From Chryseolinea sp. (GTDB taxonomy: Bacteria; Bacteroidota; Bacteroidia; Cytophagales; Cyclobacteriaceae), in contig JAICGJ010000033.1 of NCBI GenBank assembly GCA_025923195.1, forward strand, positions 1 to 39,807: 39,807 nucleotides of DNA. Direction: 5' to 3'. A program made the translations under genes and the position numbers. Each line of letters begins with the position of its first letter. Position 1 is the stretch's first letter. This document shows positions 1-9,608 of the stretch, in pieces. A model generated the notes under the pieces. The model saw nothing but the letters and a program-made list of their open reading frames with translations. It was not told where the DNA came from and did no database searches.

Positions 1-1
1 G

Positions 2-1105
2 ACTACCATAAAACCATTGCCCAATTTTACCAAGGGTATACTAACTGTAAACGTGATCGTGAACGATGGTACCGATGATAGCGCTCCATTTGGTTTGAAA
101 ATAGAAGTAGTTCCAACTAGCACAAAACCTAAAATTAACGGTCAAATAGACGTCAGCATGCTGGAAGACGCCTCGCTGAAGATAATGCTGGACATGCTGA
201 AAGTGACCGACGCGGACAACCTGGGTTACCCAAAAGGTTTTTCTCTCACTGTCCAACCTGGAAACAAGGATATTTACGCCGTCTCGGGTAACACCATCAC
301 ACCAGCCAACAATTTAAATGGCTTCATTGAAGTTGGCGTGAAAGTAAGCGACGGAGTGAATACCAGCGATCCATTTAACTTATCGATATTTGTTGAGCCT
401 GTAAATGATGCCCCGGAAATCGTTACATTCGACACAACGTACCTGGTATGCGAACCTGGTGGGGAACCAATAAATATTTTTGAGGCACTGGAGCTTAGAG
501 ATGTGGATAACGATCACCTGACCCTGGCAGAAATAGGATTCGACTCGGTAAATTACAGCCCGGCGAACGATGAACTATTGCTCAGTGATTCAACGAACAT
601 AAATGTGATCTATGACCCGAATGGGATTTTGTTCCTGATTGGTTATGCAACATTGGAGGAATATCAAGCTGCCATACGGGCTATCCAGTATAATTACCGA
701 ATGACCCAGGATGCTAGTGGCAATCCCACCCAAATCTTATCAGGGCCAAGGAATATTTATATTACTTTGCACGACGGCCAACTTGCAAGTACGAGACGTG
801 AAAGGCAGATCACTATGGAAGGGAAAGTCGCCCTTGATATTCCTAATGCATTTACGCCCAATGGCGATAGTTCCAACGACACGTGGAGGATCAGGACAGC
901 AAATAAAGGCCAGCTTGATCAGGCCGTTATCCGAGTTTACAACAAGCGTGGGCTGCTGGTATACGAGGCTACCGGGTTTGAGAAAGAGTGGGATGGAATA
1001 GCCCACGGTCAGCTGTTGCCCGTAGACACTTATTATTATACCATCGACCTCAATCTGGATTACATGAAGCAAACCTACAAAGGTTTCTTGACCATTCTAC
1101 ATTAG
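2..1105 (+). CDS. T9SS type B (gliding-motility CTD) repeat adhesin, 3' part
   Basis: The reading frame is open at the left edge, so only the C-terminal ~367 residues are present. Two cadherin/Ig-like beta domains come first, with motifs such as VNDGTDDSAPF and KVSDGVNTSDPF. A linker domain carrying YATLEEYQAAIRAIQYNY follows. The final ~90 residues start at LDIPNAFTPNGD (about 834) and include VYNKRGLLVYEA and LPVDTYYYTIDL, hallmarks of the gliding-motility-associated C-terminal domain that directs type IX secretion (type B). The protein is therefore expected outside the cell or on its surface. Its last ~270 residues are clearly paralogous to the end of the protein encoded at 2990-7654, so the two are probably products of duplication. 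The ligand is unknown. Confidence 0.88.
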   Translation, partial: TTIKPLPNFTKGILTVNVIVNDGTDDSAPFGLKIEVVPTSTKPKINGQIDVSMLEDASLKIMLDMLKVTDADNLGYPKGFSLTVQPGNKDIYAVSGNTITPANNLNGFIEVGVKVSDGVNTSDPFNLSIFVEPVNDAPEIVTFDTTYLVCEPGGEPINIFEALELRDVDNDHLTLAEIGFDSVNYSPANDELLLSDSTNINVIYDPNGILFLIGYATLEEYQAAIRAIQYNYRMTQDASGNPTQILSGPRNIYITLHDGQLASTRRERQITMEGKVALDIPNAFTPNGDSSNDTWRIRTANKGQLDQAVIRVYNKRGLLVYEATGFEKEWDGIAHGQLLPVDTYYYTIDLNLDYMKQTYKGFLTILH

Positions 1106-1133
1106 CCTGGTGCGGGACGCTGCAAGAGAATGC

Positions 1134-2180
1134 TTAACCAAGTTCCGCATCCAACGAATTAGCCACGTAAGTCTTTTCATGCTCGGGTAACTTAACAGTG
1201 CGCTCTTTAACCTGCGCATTCGTTTGAGCAACTTCCTCTACCTCCTGAGCAATAAAGCCATGCTCTACAATTCGAAGCAGGTTATCATATGGACCCTTGA
1301 CCGAGATGAGCTTGACAAAAACCGGCGCAGTCTCAATTGCAATAAACAAAAGGACAATAAACCAATGTGCCCAGGTAACCGCGTTGCTTTGTTCGATTAT
1401 TCTGCTCAATGCCTCCATTCGTGCAGCCATACCGTTGATCCTCGTCTTCTCCAAAGCATTTAGCTGGGCAACCATGGACGAATCAGTTGCAGCAATGCTT
1501 TTTTCCAACGCTTCGATTCTCATGTTATTTTCAAGCGTGAATTGTTGAAGCTCGATTTCAGCAGCATCGGCGTTGGCTTTTTTGACCCGATAGATAGGCC
1601 CCAAATTTCGTCTTCGACTTCCACCGGTTCCGTCTGCTTCTTCCTGTGCAATCCGGATGAGTTCGTCGCGCTTTTGCGTTCTATTGATGATTTCTGACTT
1701 TAGTGTTTGGACTTCTGATTTCAAACTGTCAAGCGTGGGAATAAAGCGTGTCCGGAGCTCTTGTTCCTGTCTGCCGTACGCTTCCTGCTCCATGACAACC
1801 AGCTCAGGTTGGATTTCCTTGTCAAAAACTTTAAGTTCCAGCGGCTTGGCGATTACGATCGAAATCAAGATCGCTAGTACTATCCGGGGAATGGCAAGCG
1901 CAAATTCTTTCCAGAACTTACCTTCCTTGCGCATACTCGAAACGATGTAACGATCAAGATTGAAAATCATCAGGCCCCAAACCAGACCAAAAATGCTTGC
2001 TATAACAATGGAGTCGAAAACAGTATAAAGCGCATACGCACCAGACAAAGCTGCAAACAATCCTGTGAAAAAAATTGTGGCACCAATCCCAATGTACTTA
2101 CTGGATTCAGTTCGACACTTTTGCAGCAGCTCCAGGTCCGCGCCCGAGCAATGCCAGAAGAACATCGTGATTTTTTGCAT
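1134..2180 (-). CDS. DUF4407 family membrane protein
   Basis: This 348-residue protein opens with MQKITMFFWHCSGADLELL, typical of DUF4407 proteins. Three hydrophobic segments lie at about residues 29-52, 57-75 and 94-112, the second followed by the family-like NLDRYIVSSMRK. A long charged, probably coiled-coil stretch spans about 125-255, and a fourth membrane segment lies near 268-290 (WFIVLLFIAIETAPVFVKL). The topology suggests an inner-membrane protein with a large helical soluble domain. No biochemical role is established that I can name. It converges on the adhesin gene ending at 1105, with 28 bases between them. The ATG at 2180 gives the full conserved N-terminus. Confidence 0.8.
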   Translation of the reverse strand: MQKITMFFWHCSGADLELLQKCRTESSKYIGIGATIFFTGLFAALSGAYALYTVFDSIVIASIFGLVWGLMIFNLDRYIVSSMRKEGKFWKEFALAIPRIVLAILISIVIAKPLELKVFDKEIQPELVVMEQEAYGRQEQELRTRFIPTLDSLKSEVQTLKSEIINRTQKRDELIRIAQEEADGTGGSRRRNLGPIYRVKKANADAAEIELQQFTLENNMRIEALEKSIAATDSSMVAQLNALEKTRINGMAARMEALSRIIEQSNAVTWAHWFIVLLFIAIETAPVFVKLISVKGPYDNLLRIVEHGFIAQEVEEVAQTNAQVKERTVKLPEHEKTYVANSLDAELG

Positions 2181-2355
2181 GAAGCTTAAACGTACAATTA
2201 TGTTGCATATTTTATGTCAGGCCATCTTTATGCCATCATCCTATATCTCGTTTACACGGTCGAATCAAACCTTCCGTAGTGATCTGTTGTACAATTTTGA
2301 ACAGTAGCTGTACGATTTTTGCCGACGAGAACAATGATCCATTTGTCGGTTGAAT

Positions 2356-2844
2356 CTATCGATCATTTAGCTCCCTCATTTTTTGCCGGGACAAAAAATC
2401 TACCTCGCGATTGTGTAACGACTCAACGTTGTGAATCTTTTGATGGGATTTTATTTTCTGGATTTGGATATTAGTTGATTCTATAAACTTCATGAGATGC
2501 CTGACAAGATCAGAATTTCTAACGGGCTTCATCTGCCGCGTTTTATATTCCGATGATATTAGACGCTCTCGTCTTGACAGCATATCTACAACATATTGAC
2601 TGTCAGAATAAATGATAACCTGCAGATGACTGAGATTCTCCTGATGCACATAACTCAAGGATTCCAGTACCGCAGTAAGTTCCATTCGATGATGTGTAGT
2701 GTTCGGGTTACTCCCGGTTAACATAACTTTGTTCTCACCAATCAAGATCTTGGCTGCCCACCCTCCCGCTCTGGACCGGGAATGACAGCTCCCGTCAGTG
2801 AAAATGGTTATTGATAATGGCTGACGGATTTCAGAAACTTGCAT
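2356..2844 (-). CDS. rnhA: Ribonuclease HI
   Basis: The 162-residue protein has the RNase H fold signature and a complete acidic active site: D17 in FTDGSC, E55 in RMELTAV, D81 in SDSQYV and D149 in NREVDFLSR. A histidine in KSHQ (H134) matches the loop histidine that aids product release in E. coli RNase HI. It should cleave the RNA strand of RNA-DNA hybrids (R-loops, primers) in the cytoplasm. The length fits bacterial RNase HI (about 155 residues). It lies alone on the minus strand between two plus-strand adhesin genes. Its ATG at 2844 is part of a CATG that also forms a spurious upstream start for the adhesin. Confidence 0.9.
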   Translation of the reverse strand: MQVSEIRQPLSITIFTDGSCHSRSRAGGWAAKILIGENKVMLTGSNPNTTHHRMELTAVLESLSYVHQENLSHLQVIIYSDSQYVVDMLSRRERLISSEYKTRQMKPVRNSDLVRHLMKFIESTNIQIQKIKSHQKIHNVESLHNREVDFLSRQKMRELNDR

Positions 2845-2989
2845 GCGTTTTAAAGTGAATTATTACGAACAATTGAAGCACATCGCCTCAACGGGTGCCA
2901 ATTTCGTAACAAATTGGCATTTGAACTGTTACATTTTTAAATCAAAACTGGCCGGGGTGATAGTGATTATTAGTTACATTTGGGGTTCT

Positions 2990-5900
2990 ATGATGCGTTT
3001 TTGTCGGCTGCCTTTCGTATTTGCCTGCGTTTTTTATTCTTCATTAGCCTTTGGACAAGTTCCGGTTGCTGTTGAGGATAATCCCCCGCCGACCCCGGAG
3101 GACACGCCAACTACTTTCAACGTTACTGATAATGACACTGAAATACTATTTGCGATAGACCCAGCGACGGTAGATCTTGACCAAGGCACAGCCGGTATCC
3201 AGAATACCTTTTCGAATGCAGATGGAGACTGGGTGGTCGATACTGAAGGCAATGTTACTTATACGCCCGCCCTTAATTTTAATGGGAACACGTCAATCCC
3301 TTATACGGTACAAAATAACCTGGTTGTGCCTGTTACCTCGCTTCCTGCTAACATAAACGTTTCGGTTACCGCTGTAAACGATGATCCCACGATAACACCT
3401 ATAGAAGATCAATCGATTGCCTTTAATTCGTCTACGGGTCCGATTGATTTTACGGTGGATGATATCGAGACCCCCGGCACTCTTACCGTCTCGGGAAGCA
3501 GTAATAACACAACCCTGGTGCCCGACGCTAATATCGTTGTTACGGGAACTGGAGCATCCCGCACCGTGACCGTGACACCTGCTGCAGATCAAAGCGGTAA
3601 CGCGACCATTACCCTCACTGTGGATGACGGGACCTCCACAGCGTTTATTGAATTTGGACTCACCGTTGCTGCCAACGAGCCTCCAACGATATCAGCAATC
3701 ACAGATCAGTCCACAGCGGAGGGTACGCCGACAGGCGCCATCGCTTTTACCGTGGGAGATGCTGAGACTGCTCCGGGTAGCCTTACGGTTAGCGGAAGTT
3801 CCAGTAATACAACATTGGTCCCCAATACAAATATCGCTTTTGGGGGAAGTGGCGCGGGCCGTACCATTACGATCACACCAGCTGCGGGAGAAAGTGGTAC
3901 ATCAACCATCACCGTTACCGTCAGCGATGGTACTGATGATGCATCAACCGATTTTCTCCTGACAGTAACAGCGGCCAACACGCCTCCGACGATATCTGCA
4001 ATCAGCGATCAGTCTACAGCGGAGAGCACCGCGACAGGCGCGATCGCTTTTACTGTTGGAGATGCTGAGACGGCTCCGGGTAGCCTTACGGTTAGCGGAA
4101 GTTCAAGTGACGTCACCTTAATACCTAATACCAATATCGCCTTCGGTGGCAGTGGCGCAAATCGTACAGTTACGATCACTCCTGCCGCAGGTCAAACAGG
4201 GACCTCAACCATAACGATTACCGTCAGCGATGGTACTGATGATGCATCAACCGATTTCACGTTGACCGTAGATGCCGTAAATGATCCTCCCACCATTTCA
4301 GCGATCAGCAACCAGTCCACACCCGAGGATACGCCGACGGGAGCGATCGCCTTTACTGTTGGGGATCCGGACAACGCTGCAGCAACGCTGACCGTTACCG
4401 GAAGTTCAAGCAATACAACGCTCGTCCCGAACCCAAACATCGTATTTGGGGGAAGCGGTGCAAACCGCACAGTAACGTTAACGCCGGCAACCGGTCAAAC
4501 GGGGACTTCGACCATCACCCTAACCGTTAGCGATGGCACGGCGACGGCATCGATAAATTTCATTTTGACCGTCAGCGACGTCAATGACGCGCCGACTATC
4601 TCTGGAATAAGCGATCAAACAACTACAGAAAATACAGCTACAGCTGCCATTCCATTCACGATAAACGACGCTGAAACTGCCGCTGCATCACTAACGCTAA
4701 CTGCATCGTCCAGCAACACCTCGCTGGTGCCCGTGGCCAACATTACCTTTGGAGGAACTGGAACAAACAGGACCGTCACCATTGAGCCTGGTGCAAGCCA
4801 GAGCGGGACTGCAACCATCACTATCACTGTAAGCGATGGAACAGCCTCTGCCTCAACTGCATTTGCACTGACCATTAACCCCATTAACGACGCGCCTACC
4901 ATTACGCCGATAAGCGATCAGACCACTGCCGAGAACACACCTACTTCAGCGATACCGTTTAATATTGGTGATGCCGAGACGCCGGCGGCGAACCTTACTA
5001 TCAGTGCTTCGTCCAGTGTGACTACCTTGGTGTCCAATGGAAATATAGATTTGGGTGGAAGTGGATCAGACCGGACCATTACTTTGACTCCTACCGCCGG
5101 TCAAAGCGGCACTACAGAAATTACCATTACCGTAAGTGACGGGGCTGCGGCCACCTCCACTTCCTTTACCTTGACCGTGAGCTCTGTAAACGACGCCCCA
5201 ACCATCACCGCCATATCAAATCAAACGACGAATGAAGACACCGCAACGCCTGCCCTACCCTTCACCCTCGGTGATGCTGACACGCCTGCGAGTGAACTAA
5301 CAGTAACAGCCAGCTCAAGCAATACGACTTTGGTTCCGGATGCCAATATTGCTTTATTTGGAGATGATATCAGTCGCACGGTGACGGTTACGCCCGCTGC
5401 GGATCAAACCGGCACTGCTACCATTACACTTACGGTGAGCGATGGAACCGGCAGCGCTTCAACATCCTTTCAATTAACCGTAACAGCTATTAATGATCCA
5501 CCTACTATCACAGCTATCAGCGATCAAACAACAGCGGAGAACACGGCAACGGACGCTCTCGCATTTAGTGTGAGTGATGGAGAGTCTGCTGCAACGGCCT
5601 TAGTAGTCACAGCCACGTCCAGCAATTTGGTATTAGTACCTAATGCGAACATCAGCCTGGGTGGATCGGGCGAAGCACGCACCGTAGCTGTTACACCAGC
5701 CAACGGTCAGAGCGGCGAGACAACTATTACACTTACCGTTAGTGACGGCACAGACCAAGCGTCGACATCATTTACCCTGACTGTTACGTCCGTGAACGAT
5801 GCCCCCACGATAACTGTAATATCCGCCCAAACTACGAATGAAGACGTTGCAACGACTGCCATTTCCTTCACGGTTGGAGATCAAGAGTCTGCTGCCGGTT

Positions 5901-7654
5901 CCCTTACCGTTACGGGCAGCTCCAGCGATAAGACACTGGTTCCGGACGCTAACATTGCAATTTCTGGAAGTGGTGCTAACCGTAGTGTCGTAATAACCCC
6001 CGCTGCTAATCAAAATGGTAGTACTACCATTACGCTTACCGTGTCCGACGGCACTGCGAGCGCGCAGACTGCCTTTCAGTTGACTGTTACACCTGTGGAT
6101 GATGCGCCTATCATAACCGCACAGGATGCACTGACGACGCTGGAGAATACTCCAATCACCCTTGTTCCTGGAAATTTTACGATAGTTGATCCGGACAATA
6201 CTTCGAACGCATTGAGCCTTATCCTTTCACCGGGTACCAATTATGCTCTCAATGGAACAACGATTACTCCCAAAACGGATTTCGTGGGAGAATTGACGGT
6301 TGTGGTCAAGGCATTCGATGGGAAGAATTCAAGCTCCGAATTTATTGCCACGATAACGGTGACCGACGTTAATTTTGTTCCTAAGATACTTGGCCAAAAG
6401 CCTGAGCCTATTCCCTTGCCAGTGAATGAAAGCTTGACGCTTAACACAAGTTATTTGGAAATACAAGAGGAGGACGAGGAGGATAGACTAAACCTGACTG
6501 TGAAGGTATTTCCAGGCGACAACTATTCATTGTCTGGTTCGGCTCTGACCACCATAACACCTTCGCTGGGTTATGAGGGTGCATTGTCCGTTACAGTGAC
6601 AGTGAGCGATGGTAAATCAGAAAGTGCTCCCTTTATATTAGCCATTGATGTATTTCAACCCGGCGCAGAGCCGTCCATCAATGGACAAGAAGTCTTATTC
6701 ACTAACGAAGATATTCCTCTTTCGATTCTATTTGAACACCTGAGTGTAAGCGATGCGGATGACGACTACCCGAATGGCTTCACCCTTCAGCTTGGGACTG
6801 GTGAAAATTTCACAGTAAATGGAAATGAGGTAATACCGAACTTGAACTATACTGGCGAGTTGTCAGTTCCCGTGTCTGTGAACGATGGCGAATTTCCCAG
6901 TAATACTTTCCCACTAACAATACTCGTCCTACCGATCAACGATAAGCCGGAAATTACGGCAATTGAATCCACTTCCCTTCTCTATGAGCCGGGGTCAGGT
7001 CCAATACCACTGACTGAAATTTTTGAATGCATAGATGTTGATAGCGACTTCTTGAACTTTGCTGAAGTTGGTTTCGTTGAAGGCACGAATTATAGTCCCG
7101 AGAATGATGAACTCATTTTCGAAAACAACGACACTTCTCCCATTCGGGGGGTGTACGATCCGGCAAGAGGCGTACTATCGCTCATCGGTTACGCTTCGAT
7201 CGAAGAATACACGGCTGCAATCAGGTCCATCCAATACAATTACAAGCTTACAGTAGATATTAATGGAGAGCCCTCACAAATTTCAACCGAACCTAAAGAT
7301 ATCTATTTCACCGTCAGCGATGGTCCGGAAGTCAGCGACGTTCGCACGCGGTCAATAGAATTGGAAATCGATGTTGAACTCAGTATTCCAAACGCATTTA
7401 CTCCGAACGGTGATGAAGCCAACAGTGTGTGGGCAGTAGAACCCTACACCAATACTGATCAGTTCAACGATACGGTAGTGAAAGTGTATAACAAAAGAGG
7501 ATTATTAGTTTATGAAGCAATCGGTTTGGAGAAAAAATGGGACGGAACCTTTAATGGTGAACAACTGCCCGTTGACACCTACTACTACACGATCGATCTG
7601 AGACTGTCTTTCATAAAGAAGACCTACAAAGGGGCCGTGATGATTTTGCGCTAG
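2990..7654 (+). CDS. Giant T9SS type B adhesin with nine tandem ~101-residue repeats
   Basis: I place the start at the ATG-ATG at 2990/2993, because it puts a signal peptide at the N-terminus (FVFACVFYSSLAFG, predicted cleavage before QVPVAVED). The frame is open back to 2843, but that extension would bury the signal. The result is 1554 residues. In order: a cadherin-like domain (about 23-128); nine Ig/cadherin-like repeats (129-1035), each beginning like VNDAPTITAISDQTT and ending like TVSDGTASASTSFTLTV; three divergent beta domains; a linker with YASIEEYTAAIRSIQYNY; and from residue 1464 a gliding-motility CTD (LSIPNAFTPNGDE, LPVDTYYYTIDL). It should be exported by Sec, then through the type IX system to the surface. 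Adhesion is inferred from architecture only. It is strongly Thr/Ser/Asn-rich. Confidence 0.9.
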   Translation: MMRFCRLPFVFACVFYSSLAFGQVPVAVEDNPPPTPEDTPTTFNVTDNDTEILFAIDPATVDLDQGTAGIQNTFSNADGDWVVDTEGNVTYTPALNFNGNTSIPYTVQNNLVVPVTSLPANINVSVTAVNDDPTITPIEDQSIAFNSSTGPIDFTVDDIETPGTLTVSGSSNNTTLVPDANIVVTGTGASRTVTVTPAADQSGNATITLTVDDGTSTAFIEFGLTVAANEPPTISAITDQSTAEGTPTGAIAFTVGDAETAPGSLTVSGSSSNTTLVPNTNIAFGGSGAGRTITITPAAGESGTSTITVTVSDGTDDASTDFLLTVTAANTPPTISAISDQSTAESTATGAIAFTVGDAETAPGSLTVSGSSSDVTLIPNTNIAFGGSGANRTVTITPAAGQTGTSTITITVSDGTDDASTDFTLTVDAVNDPPTISAISNQSTPEDTPTGAIAFTVGDPDNAAATLTVTGSSSNTTLVPNPNIVFGGSGANRTVTLTPATGQTGTSTITLTVSDGTATASINFILTVSDVNDAPTISGISDQTTTENTATAAIPFTINDAETAAASLTLTASSSNTSLVPVANITFGGTGTNRTVTIEPGASQSGTATITITVSDGTASASTAFALTINPINDAPTITPISDQTTAENTPTSAIPFNIGDAETPAANLTISASSSVTTLVSNGNIDLGGSGSDRTITLTPTAGQSGTTEITITVSDGAAATSTSFTLTVSSVNDAPTITAISNQTTNEDTATPALPFTLGDADTPASELTVTASSSNTTLVPDANIALFGDDISRTVTVTPAADQTGTATITLTVSDGTGSASTSFQLTVTAINDPPTITAISDQTTAENTATDALAFSVSDGESAATALVVTATSSNLVLVPNANISLGGSGEARTVAVTPANGQSGETTITLTVSDGTDQASTSFTLTVTSVNDAPTITVISAQTTNEDVATTAISFTVGDQESAAGSLTVTGSSSDKTLVPDANIAISGSGANRSVVITPAANQNGSTTITLTVSDGTASAQTAFQLTVTPVDDAPIITAQDALTTLENTPITLVPGNFTIVDPDNTSNALSLILSPGTNYALNGTTITPKTDFVGELTVVVKAFDGKNSSSEFIATITVTDVNFVPKILGQKPEPIPLPVNESLTLNTSYLEIQEEDEEDRLNLTVKVFPGDNYSLSGSALTTITPSLGYEGALSVTVTVSDGKSESAPFILAIDVFQPGAEPSINGQEVLFTNEDIPLSILFEHLSVSDADDDYPNGFTLQLGTGENFTVNGNEVIPNLNYTGELSVPVSVNDGEFPSNTFPLTILVLPINDKPEITAIESTSLLYEPGSGPIPLTEIFECIDVDSDFLNFAEVGFVEGTNYSPENDELIFENNDTSPIRGVYDPARGVLSLIGYASIEEYTAAIRSIQYNYKLTVDINGEPSQISTEPKDIYFTVSDGPEVSDVRTRSIELEIDVELSIPNAFTPNGDEANSVWAVEPYTNTDQFNDTVVKVYNKRGLLVYEAIGLEKKWDGTFNGEQLPVDTYYYTIDLRLSFIKKTYKGAVMILR
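3374..6094 (+). repeat. Nine tandem coding repeats, 297 + 8 x 303 bp
   Basis: Unit boundaries fall at 3374, 3671, 3974, 4277, 4580, 4883, 5186, 5489, 5792 and 6095, so the first unit is 297 bp and the next eight are exactly 303 bp (101 codons). Every unit starts with a (V/I/A)N(D/E/T)xP(T)I motif and ends in a T(V/I)SDGT-like strand. Units 2 and 3 are the most alike. The constant length with drifting sequence suggests duplication followed by selection on domain length. Homologous recombination between units could change copy number. Confidence 0.95.
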
Positions 7655-7884
7655 TTGCGATCTGACCTATGGGGCTAATAATTATCTAATTTTTTGGAAT
7701 AACCGGTTTGTTGGAGGCCCATCCTTGGCAAAATTTCCCATTTTCTGATCGTTATAGATTAATTTCGTACCATACTTGTTAAATAGTTCCCCTCTATTAA
7801 TTTCGCGTCATAATTTTAGTTCGGTGGAGATGACTATTCTCTCGTGGACGTAAATGATACTATTAATAAAAACCTAAATCTTTG

Positions 7885-9216
7885 ATGAAAACAGCTCTAC
7901 GCCCGGCAATTCTGCTTTTACTGATCTCTTTTGTTCCGACCTCTAACCTTTTCGCAGCTGATACCCCTCCTATCGATTCAGGCACTACAGCTTGGATGCT
8001 AACTTCCACTGCATTAGTGCTGTTGATGATCCCTGGGCTGGCTATGTTTTATGGCGGTTTGGTCAGGACAAAAAATGTCTTGGGTACAATGATGCACAGC
8101 TTTTCCGCCATGGGTATCATGACCATTCTTTGGGTCGTCTGCGGATACAGCATGGCATTCGGACAAAATGTACTCGGAGGTTGGTTTGGCTGGAATTGGG
8201 ACTATTTCTTTTTGAAGGGGATAGATGAAGTTATTCTGCCTGCTGGAATTCCTGAATATGTATTCTCTATGTTTCAGGCTAAATTCGCCATCATTACGCC
8301 CGCACTGATTGCAGGAGCTTTTGCTGAACGTGTTTCTTACAAGGCATATTGCTTCTTCATTGCTTTGTGGGGTTTGATCGTGTATAACCCCCTGTGCCAT
8401 TGGGTTTGGGCTTCCGATGGTTTTCTGTTTAACCTTGGACCCAAAGGCGCTATTGACTTTGCGGGAGGAACCGTAGTTCACATTTCCGCAGGCGTAAGTG
8501 GTTTGGTCGCCGCTATCTATCTAGGTCCCAGGAAAGCATTTCCTCATCTGCCCATGCGGCCCAGCAACCTTGTAATGACATTAATCGGCGCGGGACTCCT
8601 CTGGGTGGGTTGGTTCGGATTCAATGCTGGTAGCAGTATTTCCAGCGGTCTAAGTGCAGCACAGGCGCTCACCGCGACTCAGATCGCAGCAGCCGCAGGC
8701 GCTATCGCCTGGGTAGTCATTGAAGGAATCCATCAGGGAAAAGCTACAGCTCTTGGCTTTGTCAGTGGAATATTGGCCGGACTGGTCGCTATAACCCCGG
8801 CTGCTGGTGTGGTCCAGCCAACTGGAGCATTAGCTATAGGTTTGCTCGCTACGATCTTTTGCTATTTGGCGATTATTCTGAAAAATAAACTTGGCTTCGA
8901 CGATACACTTGATGCGTTCGGAATACATGGCATTGGTGGAATTGTCGGTGCCATTTTCCTTTCCTTTTTTATACGCGATAGTTGGATGGCTGATGCTGCA
9001 ACTATCGCTGGCGGTAGCTGGAGCGCATTCCAACAACTGGGAATTCAGTGTCTGGCGGTCCTAATGGCTGTCGCGTATGCTGCGTTTGGTACGTTGCTCA
9101 TCCTTGTGGTGGTAAACAGGATCACCAAATTCCGTTCGAACAGCGAAGCTGAAATGAAGGGTTTAGATAACTACTATCATGGTGAGAGAGGATACGGTAT
9201 GATCAATCCAAGCTGA
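7885..9216 (+). CDS. amtB: Ammonium transporter (Amt/Rh family)
   Basis: This 443-residue membrane protein has a cleavable signal peptide (MKTALRPAILLLLISFVP...LFAA), as E. coli AmtB does, then about eleven hydrophobic helices. The twin pore histidines are visible as H199 in DFAGGTVVHISAG and H348 in FGIHGIGG. The substrate-recruiting aspartate is D191 in the same motif. It moves ammonium across the inner membrane into the cell. The PII gene follows after 40 bases, the classic amtB-glnK pair, so PII probably blocks the pore under nitrogen sufficiency. I chose the ATG at 7885 over the TTG one codon upstream. The leader 7655-7884 is AT-rich, with ATTAATTTCG repeated near 7756 and 7796, but shows no clear sigma-54 site. 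Confidence 0.95.
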   Translation: MKTALRPAILLLLISFVPTSNLFAADTPPIDSGTTAWMLTSTALVLLMIPGLAMFYGGLVRTKNVLGTMMHSFSAMGIMTILWVVCGYSMAFGQNVLGGWFGWNWDYFFLKGIDEVILPAGIPEYVFSMFQAKFAIITPALIAGAFAERVSYKAYCFFIALWGLIVYNPLCHWVWASDGFLFNLGPKGAIDFAGGTVVHISAGVSGLVAAIYLGPRKAFPHLPMRPSNLVMTLIGAGLLWVGWFGFNAGSSISSGLSAAQALTATQIAAAAGAIAWVVIEGIHQGKATALGFVSGILAGLVAITPAAGVVQPTGALAIGLLATIFCYLAIILKNKLGFDDTLDAFGIHGIGGIVGAIFLSFFIRDSWMADAATIAGGSWSAFQQLGIQCLAVLMAVAYAAFGTLLILVVVNRITKFRSNSEAEMKGLDNYYHGERGYGMINPS

Positions 9217-9256
9217 TGCATAATTTTGAGTAATTTATTTAGAAACAGAACTACCC

Positions 9257-9601
9257 ATGAAGCTTATCATTGCGATAATCAGAGAAAATCAATTAGACCA
9301 AGTCCGTGAAGCACTTATTGAGGCCGGCATTTCAAGAATAACCGTGAGTCACGTAGCTGGCCACGGGAGAAGTAAAACAGAAGAGATCTATCGCGGTCAG
9401 ATTGTAGTCCCCAACTTAGTCCCTAATGCACGGCTTGAAATTGCCGTCAACGATGAGTTCGTCGACGCCACCTGTAATGCAATTATCAATGCGACCAAAG
9501 CAAATGACAGCGGCATGATCGGTAGCGGCAAGATCTTCATCACTCATCTTGAAGAGTGCATACGTTTAAGGACAGGAGAGACAGGTGGCGAGGCCATCTG
9601 A
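9257..9601 (+). CDS. PII nitrogen regulatory protein lacking the uridylylated tyrosine
   Basis: The 114-residue protein is a canonical-length PII: N-terminal MKLIIAIIRENQLDQVREAL, a T-loop containing EEIYRGQIV, the B-loop IGSGKIFI and the C-terminal IRLRTGETG. PII trimers bind ATP/ADP and 2-oxoglutarate and control AmtB and nitrogen enzymes. In the T-loop, Y45 matches E. coli Tyr46, but the site of uridylylation (E. coli Tyr51) is Val50 here. Two residues after GRSK are also missing. Control is therefore probably by effector binding alone, without UMP modification. Its position after amtB supports a GlnK-like role. The B-loop has GSGK instead of the usual GDGK. Confidence 0.92.
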   Translation: MKLIIAIIRENQLDQVREALIEAGISRITVSHVAGHGRSKTEEIYRGQIVVPNLVPNARLEIAVNDEFVDATCNAIINATKANDSGMIGSGKIFITHLEECIRLRTGETGGEAI

Positions 9602-9608
9602 TCCTGGT

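Noticed and set aside
2975-2982. TACATTTG as a Bacteroidota -7 promoter element for the adhesin
   Set aside because: No matching TTTG -33 box at the right distance, and it lies only 8 bases from the chosen ATG.
2843-2989. Upstream start (ATG at 2843) for the giant adhesin
   Set aside because: It would place about 49 non-signal residues before a clear signal peptide and it overlaps the RNase HI start; ATG 2990/2993 is better.
7722-7740. TTGGCA segment upstream of amtB as a sigma-54 promoter
   Set aside because: The GC of the -12 element is absent at the needed 10-base spacing.
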